Source: an uncultured Robinsoniella sp.
GTDB lineage: Bacteria; Bacillota; Clostridia; Lachnospirales; Lachnospiraceae
Length of the DNA: 64,000 bases
NCBI GenBank assembly: GCA_900539655.1
Contig: UQCR01000021.1
Span: 1-64,000 of the forward strand
Direction of reading: 5' to 3'
The position numbers and the translations under genes are program-made. How positions within the stretch are numbered: the stretch's first letter is position 1; each line of letters starts with the position of its first letter. Shown here in pieces: positions 57,535 through 64,000 of this stretch. The notes under the pieces are model-generated. The model searched no databases. It was not told the DNA's origin and saw only the letters and a program-made list of their open reading frames with translations.

Positions 57535-59133
57535 ATGAATAATATAAAATTATTAGATTGTACTTTACGTGACGGTGGTTATGTCAATGACTGGAGATTC
57601 GGACACGACAACATCGTCAGTTTATTTGAAAGACTGGTGAGTACCAATGTGGATATGATTGAGGTTGGTTTTTTAGATGAAAGAGAAGAATTTAATATCG
57701 ACCGTACCATCATGCCAAATACAGACTGCGCAGGAAAGATTTTTGACGGGCTTGACAGAAGACAGGCAATGGTAGTAGGTATGATTGATTTCGGAACCTG
57801 CGGGATAGAAAATCTCTCCCCCTGCAAAGACAGTTATCTGGACGGAATCCGCGTAATCTTTAAAAAGCATTTGATGCATGAAGCAATTGCGTTCTGCCGC
57901 CAGGTGAAAGATCTGGGGTATCAGGTATTTACGCAGGCAGTATCCATTACAAGTTATTCTGACAGAGAGATGCTGGATCTGATTGATCTGGTAAATGAGT
58001 TAAAACCTTATGCAGTATCCATAGTAGATACCTATGGATTACTCCATCAGGAACACCTGATGCACTATTTTGAATTATTAGACCACAATCTCGTTCCGGA
58101 AATTGGTGTTGGATATCATTCACATAACAATTTTCAGCTGGCATATTCCAACTGTATGGAAGTTCTGAAAGCCCATACGGACCGTATGGTAGTCGTAGAT
58201 GCAACTCTTTACGGAATGGGTAAAAGCGCCGGAAATGCGCCGATAGAACTGCTCTCAATGTACCTGAATACCAACTGCGGAAAGAATTACGATATCAGCC
58301 AGATGTTAGAAGCGATTGACATCAACATCATGAACATTTATGAAAAGAGTCCATGGGGATATAATCTCTTCTTCTATCTGTCAGCATCTAATAACTGTCA
58401 TCCAAGTTATGTGAAATATTTAATGGACAAGCACACCTTATCTCTGAAGTCCTTAAATGAAATACTGAACAGCATTGAATTTGAAAAGAAATTATTATAC
58501 GATCAGAAGTATATCGAACATCTGTACAATCAATATCAGAACGCAGAATGCAATGATGTAAGTGATCTGGCAAAACTGGAAGAACAGTTAGCAGGAAAGA
58601 AAATTCTCTTAGTAGGGCCAGGAAAGAATGTACAGGCTCAGGAAGAAAAAATCAAAGCATATATGGAAGAAAACCATCCGGTTGTCATATCCACGAATTA
58701 TATACCGGGTGCCCTGATGGTAGATTATGTATTCTTAAGCAACTCCAGGAGATATGTACAGTTAAACAGCGTGATAACGGAGTATAAAAACCGCGATACA
58801 AAAGTGATTGCCACATCTAACGTGACCAATACAAAGGGCAGCTTTGACTATACTTTAAACTACAGTTCATTGGTGGATGAAGACGCAGATATCATTGATA
58901 ATGCATTTATCATGCTTCTGAAAACCTTGATGAAAGTAAAAGTGAAAAACGTGGCTTGTGCCGGATTTGACGGCTATTCACCTGTTGAGGATAACTATTA
59001 TAATTCCAGCATGGAATACCGGATTGAGAAAGAGAAGTCCAACAGCATGAATCAGTATGTGGTTGACTGCCTTGAGAAGATGGAAGATAAGATTTCGGTG
59101 AAATTTATAACCGATACGTTCTATGTGAAATAG
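57535..59133 (+). CDS. HMGL/DmpG-type aldolase with C-terminal extension
   Basis: This 532-residue protein has an N-terminal DRE-TIM metallolyase barrel (about 4-290). L-D-C-T-L-R-D-G-G (7-15) holds the R12/D13 catalytic pair, and H195-S-H197-N-N gives the metal ligands. It most resembles 4-hydroxy-2-oxovalerate aldolases. The C-terminal 190 residues (about 345-532) start K-I-L-L-V-G-P-G-K-N, a Rossmann-like domain I cannot name. In surface-glycan loci such aldolases may form or split 2-keto-3-deoxy acids, matching the KdsB-like gene 3 kb upstream. The ATG at 57535 has an AGGAG site; an upstream TTG at 57514 is rejected. Confidence 0.82.
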   Translation: MNNIKLLDCTLRDGGYVNDWRFGHDNIVSLFERLVSTNVDMIEVGFLDEREEFNIDRTIMPNTDCAGKIFDGLDRRQAMVVGMIDFGTCGIENLSPCKDSYLDGIRVIFKKHLMHEAIAFCRQVKDLGYQVFTQAVSITSYSDREMLDLIDLVNELKPYAVSIVDTYGLLHQEHLMHYFELLDHNLVPEIGVGYHSHNNFQLAYSNCMEVLKAHTDRMVVVDATLYGMGKSAGNAPIELLSMYLNTNCGKNYDISQMLEAIDINIMNIYEKSPWGYNLFFYLSASNNCHPSYVKYLMDKHTLSLKSLNEILNSIEFEKKLLYDQKYIEHLYNQYQNAECNDVSDLAKLEEQLAGKKILLVGPGKNVQAQEEKIKAYMEENHPVVISTNYIPGALMVDYVFLSNSRRYVQLNSVITEYKNRDTKVIATSNVTNTKGSFDYTLNYSSLVDEDADIIDNAFIMLLKTLMKVKVKNVACAGFDGYSPVEDNYYNSSMEYRIEKEKSNSMNQYVVDCLEKMEDKISVKFITDTFYVK

Positions 59134-59586
59134 ATTTATCTCCGGATAAGTAAACGTGGTTAAGTACACTTCCGCCATCTGTCAGAAAGCAATTTTAAAT
59201 CAGGTCCCAGAGCTATCAGAGATAAATTTAAACTGATAGCTCTTCCTATGAAAAGATATATTTGCAGATATATTGTTTTAAACTGTTTTAGACTACCTTT
59301 GATACTATATATATTTAGAATTTGTGGAATTTGTAAGTGTTTTCTGTAAAAAAGTATTGGTGGAATATGTTTTTTAAAGATAAATTCTTATGTTAATCAT
59401 AATTTTTATAATCTTTTTATGATGTTAAATATGAAGTAAATATTATAAAAGTATGAACTAAAATACCTCAGAATGTCAAAATTAGCAAAAAATATGTAAA
59501 AAATAACCTTATATAGGGTGGTAAAATCTTAAAACATATGATATAATTTAAACACTATATTGTGAATAATATGCGGAGAAGATAAA
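59134..59586. other. 453-bp gene-free spacer with 11-bp stem-loop
   Basis: The only clear structure is AGAGCTATCAG (59209-59219) pairing perfectly with CTGATAGCTCT (59233-59243). It lacks a T-run but is probably the aldolase terminator. The remainder is AT-rich. A TATAAT at about 59541-59546 lies before ugd without a good -35 box. No ORF with a ribosome site was found. Confidence 0.5.
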
Positions 59587-60897
59587 ATGAAAATAGCAGT
59601 TGCAGGAACCGGTTATGTCGGCCTTGTCACAGGTGTATGCCTGGCGAGCAAAGGACATGATGTAACTTGTGTTGATATTGATGAAGAAAAAGTTGAGAAA
59701 ATGAAAAAGGGGATATCCCCTATCTATGAGCCGGGGCTGGATGAATTAATGCAGCAAAGCATGAATCATTTACAGTTTACGACGGACTATGGCGCTGCAT
59801 ATAAAGATGCGGAGGCCATTTTTATTGGCGTGGGAACTCCTGAAAAACAGGATGGTTCCGCAAATCTAACCTATGTATTTAAAGTGGTAAAACAGATCGC
59901 ACAATCCGTAGAGCGGGATTGTGTAGTTGTAGTAAAATCCACGGTACCGATAGGTACGAATGACAAAGTAGAAGCCTATTTGCGGGAACGTTTGGCGCAT
60001 GATGTTAAAGTGGATATAGCGTCAAATCCTGAATTCCTTTCACAGGGAACTGCAGTACCGGATACCCTTCATGCATCCCGCATTGTGATTGGTGTGGAAG
60101 ATGAAAAAGCAGGTGAAGTATTAAAGAAAGTGTACGAGCAATTCGATGCACCGGTAATTGTAACAGACAGAAGAAGTGCAGAGATGATAAAATATGCATC
60201 CAATGACTTCCTGGCACTGAAGATCTCATATGTTAACGAAATAGCAAACCTGTGCGAAATCGTAGGTGCTAATATTGAAGATGTTACAAAAGGAATGGGA
60301 TATGATGCGCGAATCGGAAAGAGATTCTTAAACTCCGGCATCGGTTATGGCGGCTCTTGTTTTCCAAAAGATACAAAAGCTTTAAGCTGGCTTGCAAGTT
60401 TTAATGACAATGAAATCAAGACGATCAGAGCAGCCATTGATGTAAATGAAAACCAGAAATTAAAGCTGGTGAAAAAAGCCAAGAAATATTATGAAGACTT
60501 TACAGACCTCAATGTGGCAGTTCTTGGACTTACCTTTAAGCCTGGAACGGATGATCTGCGTGAAGCAGCGTCCCTTGTAAATGTACCAATCCTTCTGGAA
60601 GACGGCGCAAATGTGAAAGCCTGGGATCCGGTTGGAACTGAAAACTTTAAAAAACTCTATCCAAAGAAAGTTACTTACTGTTCAAGTATCGAAGATACTT
60701 TGCAGGATGCAGATATCTGCTTTATTTTTACAGAGTGGGATGATGTGAAGAATTTTGATATAAAGAAGTACGAACAACTCATGAGAAAACCTATCGTATT
60801 AGACGGAAGAAATTGTTACTCCTTAGATGCATTTGAAGGCACGAAGATAGTTTACAATTCAATTGGACGTAAAACAGTGAATAGTGAGTTAATGTAG
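59587..60897 (+). CDS. ugd: UDP-glucose 6-dehydrogenase
   Basis: This 436-residue NAD-dependent enzyme oxidises UDP-glucose to UDP-glucuronate. The NAD loop is G-T-G-Y-V-G-L (7-13), the catalytic cysteine is C258 in G-Y-G-G-S-C-F-P-K-D, and the central and C-terminal UDP-binding domains have normal length. It supplies glucuronate or a derivative (galacturonate, xylose) to the surface polymer. It is transcribed alone with a strong terminator. The ATG follows GGAGAAG. Confidence 0.95.
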   Translation: MKIAVAGTGYVGLVTGVCLASKGHDVTCVDIDEEKVEKMKKGISPIYEPGLDELMQQSMNHLQFTTDYGAAYKDAEAIFIGVGTPEKQDGSANLTYVFKVVKQIAQSVERDCVVVVKSTVPIGTNDKVEAYLRERLAHDVKVDIASNPEFLSQGTAVPDTLHASRIVIGVEDEKAGEVLKKVYEQFDAPVIVTDRRSAEMIKYASNDFLALKISYVNEIANLCEIVGANIEDVTKGMGYDARIGKRFLNSGIGYGGSCFPKDTKALSWLASFNDNEIKTIRAAIDVNENQKLKLVKKAKKYYEDFTDLNVAVLGLTFKPGTDDLREAASLVNVPILLEDGANVKAWDPVGTENFKKLYPKKVTYCSSIEDTLQDADICFIFTEWDDVKNFDIKKYEQLMRKPIVLDGRNCYSLDAFEGTKIVYNSIGRKTVNSELM

Positions 60898-60908
60898 GAC
60901 AAGGAATT

Positions 60909-60942
60909 ACGGATATCCGTTTTTGCAGATATCCGTTTTTTG
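60909..60942 (+). terminator. Terminator of ugd
   Basis: ACGGATATC pairs perfectly with GATATCCGT around a 10-nt loop and is followed by TTTTT. Confidence 0.85.
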
Positions 60943-60990
60943 GGTGGTTGGAAGAAAATGAGAGAACGAAGGAAAGGTTGATAAATAATT

Positions 60991-61965
60991 ATGAAATTGA
61001 TTATTCAGATTCCATGTTATAATGAAGCACAAACCTTGGAAATAGCACTGAATGACTTGCCAAAACAGATTGACGGCATCGATGAAATTGAGTATCTGAT
61101 TATAAATGACGGAAGCCAGGACAATACAGTAGAGGTTGCGAAAAACTGGGGCGTGCATTACGTTGTAAACTTTAAAACAAACAAAGGCCTTGCAAAAGGC
61201 TTTATGGCGGGGCTGGATGCCTGTCTTAGAAATGGTGCTGACATTATTGTGAATACTGATGCGGATAATCAGTATTGTGGGGAAGATATTGAAAAGCTGG
61301 TAAGACCGATTATAAACGGAGAATCAGACATTGTTATCGGCGAAAGACCAATTGACAATACGGAACATTTTTCCCCGTTAAAGAAAAGACTACAGCATTT
61401 TGGAAGCTGGGTAGTCCGTAAAGCTTCAAAAACAGATATTCCGGATGCGCCAAGCGGATTTCGTGCATATAGCAGGGAAGCTGCTATGCGGATGAATGTT
61501 ATAAATGAATATACGTATACTCTTGAGACCATAGTACAAGCAGGCAGGAATAAGATGGCTTGTACATCAGTGCCGATTAGGACAAACGGTGAACTTAGAC
61601 CGTCCAGATTATTTAGTAGCATGTTTGGGTATGTGAAAAAGTCTATGCTAACGATTGTACGGGCGTTTATGATGTATCGGCCGTTATACTTTTTTACAAT
61701 AATCGGTAGCATTCTTTCTTTTATAGGAGTTGCGATTGGTATTAGATTTATTTATTTCTTCATAATAGATGGAGGACGTGGTCATACACAATCCCTTATT
61801 TTAGCTAGTATGATGATTATTTTAGGTGTTATGACAGGAATTGTAGGTTTGCAGGCCGATATTATTTCTGGGAATAGGAAGTTATTAGAGGATATTCAAT
61901 ATCATGTGAGAAAGTTGGACTATGATGGAGTTAAGAAAGACGAGGACGAAAACAAAGATAAATAG
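60991..61965 (+). CDS. GT2 polyprenyl-phosphate sugar synthase-like with two TM segments
   Basis: This 324-residue GT2 of the DPM1/ArnC-like group has I-P-C-Y-N-E-A (8-14), N-D-G-S-Q-D-N and N-T-D-A-D-N-Q-Y, followed by D-A-P-S-G-F-R-A-Y and two C-terminal membrane helices (about 232-255 and 268-290). It would charge undecaprenyl phosphate with a sugar for use outside the membrane. The membrane protein that follows overlaps it by 44 bp and looks like the matching GT-C partner. Confidence 0.9.
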   Translation: MKLIIQIPCYNEAQTLEIALNDLPKQIDGIDEIEYLIINDGSQDNTVEVAKNWGVHYVVNFKTNKGLAKGFMAGLDACLRNGADIIVNTDADNQYCGEDIEKLVRPIINGESDIVIGERPIDNTEHFSPLKKRLQHFGSWVVRKASKTDIPDAPSGFRAYSREAAMRMNVINEYTYTLETIVQAGRNKMACTSVPIRTNGELRPSRLFSSMFGYVKKSMLTIVRAFMMYRPLYFFTIIGSILSFIGVAIGIRFIYFFIIDGGRGHTQSLILASMMIILGVMTGIVGLQADIISGNRKLLEDIQYHVRKLDYDGVKKDEDENKDK

Positions 61966-64000
61966 TTTGTTTATATTGCAGATTAGTTTATTAATAATTA
62001 TATTTGCTACCTTTATACCAGGTATATTAAATGCTGGACAGTTACTTTTTTCTGAAGATGAGAGCAGAGTATGGGGATATGCGTATAGCTTATTAGGAGT
62101 AGATTGGTCTTCATATATGAAAGAGAGTTCTCTGATTTCTTTTGGATATAGTTTGTTTTTAGTACCGATTTGTGCTATTTTAAAGAGGCCAGGCGCAATA
62201 TATAAAGTAGTAGTATTTGGTAATGCATTAGCATTATGTATAACATATATATTATCTTTATATGCCATTAACAGGATATTTCCTGATAAAAATAAAAAGT
62301 TAATCACATTAGCGTGTGGAGTTGCTGCCCTTATACCTGGTTATGCACAAGTTAAGTTATTGGCAGTCCCGGATTTATTTATTCTGATGATTTTTTGGAT
62401 AACAATAGTATTACTGGTAGAGCTTTATAGAAAACCGTCTTTTGTTAAACTACTCAGTTTTGGAATAACCATTGGCATTGGAATAATGTTTCATATAGTA
62501 TTCCTTTGTGTTGCAGCAGCAGGAGTAATTGCAGTTAAAAAATTAGTACAAGAAAAAAGAGTATTAGCAATACAAGCGTTACAGACAGGCGTTTGTGTTG
62601 TTATTTTGTTTGTTATTTTGCAAGTGATTGAATCATATTGGTTAAGTCAGATTTTTAAAGAGTCTAATTTGCGAATTACTTCTAGTCTGAGTGCGTTTTT
62701 TGATGGCATGGCAAAAGGTTTAGAAGATAAGGGACTTATTGGCTTATTGCAAGGTATTATAGGGAAAATATATAGTTTAAGCGCTGGCACAATGTTAGGT
62801 TGTCTTTTTGGATTTTGGGCGCTTTTTCGTAACCGGAGGAGAGTGCCAGCGGAAATAATATATATAATAATTAGTTTTGTACTTATACTGCTGTCCCTAT
62901 CTTTGTACTATGGTACGGGTAAGACAGGGGATAGTATGATAAATGCTCGTATGTTGCTTATTATTGCTTCACCATTGGTAATTATAGGTATATTTGAGGT
63001 AGCTGAAAGTCCAAAGTGGCTGGAGATCTTATTATGTTCAGTTGGGGTAATGGTATTTCTGACTTTTATGTCGACAGAAATTCTAAAAAGCTATCCGGCT
63101 AGCAGTATAGAATACTTTAATGCAGGGGTTGTTTTCAAAGGTTTAGAAGATATATCAGAAGATTTACAGGGCAGAGTGAATTTTGTTACTATATTGATGA
63201 TATTACTGCCTGTTTTGTCTATAAGTTTATTACGTAACAATGTTGGTTTAAAAATTTGTAATAAACTTCTAGCAAAAATCGGAATTTTAGCTGCAATTGT
63301 ATTTTTAGTAGTTATCACATGTGCTATAGAAGATAGTGATATTTTGAGAACAGGAAGAGTAGTAAATGATGATTATGCAAGAATAACATCTCTTGTTTCA
63401 GAGGTATCAGCTGATACTCCGGTTTATTATGTTAATTCTGATCAGATACCAGATAAAGATATTGTAAAAATACAATATTTGCTAGGAAACAGGCAATTAT
63501 TTGTTGTTAATAATTATAATATTAATCAAGAAGATGCCAATATAAAAAACATAGAGCAATATAATGAAACAATTACTCAGAATAAGCCGCATCTAGTTAT
63601 TACCTCAACAGGTGATGGGATAGACGAATATATTAAAAGATATACAATTACAGATGTCACTGAAAAAAAGGAGCTTCTTAGCGTCAGAGATAGCGCGGAG
63701 GCTAATCAACTACAAGAAAAAATATCCGAACGTATTTATGAGATGCCTTTGATTAAAGCTGAAGATTCTAAGATTTATCTGGCTCCTGGTACGTATGATT
63801 GTTCCGTTACGTTTAAGTGCACTGAACAACAACCAGAAGGAACATTGGAATTATCCTTATTAAGTGGAACGTCAAACTTTAAAACTGTTATAATTGATGG
63901 AACATCGATACAAAAGGGAGATACTACAATCGGATTTTCTTTTACAAGTGGTAAAATTTTAGAAGATGTTTCACTGGATATAAAGTATAAAAATTCAACA
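61922..64000 (+). CDS. Large polytopic membrane protein, partial at window edge
   Basis: An uninterrupted frame runs from ATG-ATG at 61922 to the right edge (693 codons, no stop seen), so it is incomplete. It has a positively charged start (R-K-T-R-T-K-T-K), about ten to twelve hydrophobic segments up to about residue 470, then a soluble C-terminal region. The first loop, F-S-E-D-E-S-R-V-W after TM1, has the acidic pair typical of GT-C glycosyltransferases. It overlaps the GT2 at 60991, its likely partner. Codon use is much richer in ATA, TTA and AGT than in the upstream genes, suggesting recent acquisition. Confidence 0.75.
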   Translation, partial: MMELRKTRTKTKINSLFILQISLLIIIFATFIPGILNAGQLLFSEDESRVWGYAYSLLGVDWSSYMKESSLISFGYSLFLVPICAILKRPGAIYKVVVFGNALALCITYILSLYAINRIFPDKNKKLITLACGVAALIPGYAQVKLLAVPDLFILMIFWITIVLLVELYRKPSFVKLLSFGITIGIGIMFHIVFLCVAAAGVIAVKKLVQEKRVLAIQALQTGVCVVILFVILQVIESYWLSQIFKESNLRITSSLSAFFDGMAKGLEDKGLIGLLQGIIGKIYSLSAGTMLGCLFGFWALFRNRRRVPAEIIYIIISFVLILLSLSLYYGTGKTGDSMINARMLLIIASPLVIIGIFEVAESPKWLEILLCSVGVMVFLTFMSTEILKSYPASSIEYFNAGVVFKGLEDISEDLQGRVNFVTILMILLPVLSISLLRNNVGLKICNKLLAKIGILAAIVFLVVITCAIEDSDILRTGRVVNDDYARITSLVSEVSADTPVYYVNSDQIPDKDIVKIQYLLGNRQLFVVNNYNINQEDANIKNIEQYNETITQNKPHLVITSTGDGIDEYIKRYTITDVTEKKELLSVRDSAEANQLQEKISERIYEMPLIKAEDSKIYLAPGTYDCSVTFKCTEQQPEGTLELSLLSGTSNFKTVIIDGTSIQKGDTTIGFSFTSGKILEDVSLDIKYKNST

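Overview
The window looks like chromosome from a low-to-mid GC Gram-positive anaerobe of the Clostridia, most likely a Lachnospiraceae gut commensal (Blautia/Dorea-like). This rests on strong AGGAGG ribosome sites, consensus sigma-A promoters, a YesM/YesN two-component pair beside sugar ABC transporters, a CdaA-CdaR pair, and choline-binding-type repeat proteins. No tRNA, rRNA, CRISPR array, transposase or phage gene was recognised. The genus is inference.

Layout. (1) 0.3-15.8 kb is a glycan-use locus: two carbohydrate ABC importers (each a lipoprotein plus two permeases, with no ATPase gene), a GH2 glycosidase, a YesM/YesN sensor-regulator pair and a GH106-like alpha-L-rhamnosidase. (2) 15.9-24.5 kb is housekeeping: MreB, RecD2 helicase and a ComF-like protein, then an operon of two membrane proteins, the c-di-AMP cyclase CdaA, its partner CdaR (YbbR) and HPr. 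(3) 24.5-36.6 kb is a compact phosphocholine locus: an L,D-transpeptidase with a long choline-binding-type repeat array, a LicC-like phosphocholine cytidylyltransferase, a winged-helix/nucleotidyltransferase/LicA-kinase fusion, a BCCT choline-type transporter, an amidase with choline-binding repeats, a homologue of pneumococcal phosphorylcholine esterase (Pce) with choline-binding repeats, and LicD. (4) 36.6-64 kb is a cell-surface polymer cluster: flippase, several GT2 enzymes, DUF2304/DUF2142 membrane proteins, RmlD/RfbD, a WcaJ-like initiating phosphosugar transferase, three TagF-like polyol-phosphate transferases, TagD, a TagGH exporter, a CMP-Kdo-synthetase-like enzyme with a HAD phosphatase and a DmpG/HMGL-type aldolase, UDP-glucose dehydrogenase, and an unfinished membrane protein at the right edge.

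How it fits together. The inferred route is choline import (BCCT), phosphorylation (LicA domain), activation to CDP-choline (LicC) and transfer onto a teichoic-acid-like polymer (LicD). That polymer would be made from CDP-glycerol (TagD, TagF) and exported by TagGH. The decorated wall would be a docking site for the transpeptidase and amidase, and the Pce-like enzyme would trim the phosphocholine. Three different CTP-dependent activating enzymes (LicC, TagD, KdsB-like) lie within 28 kb. The most interesting points are the complete write/read/erase phosphocholine set, the three-domain regulator-enzyme fusion with paired palindromes at its own promoter, and a possible cryptic pathway to a CMP-activated 2-keto-3-deoxy acid.
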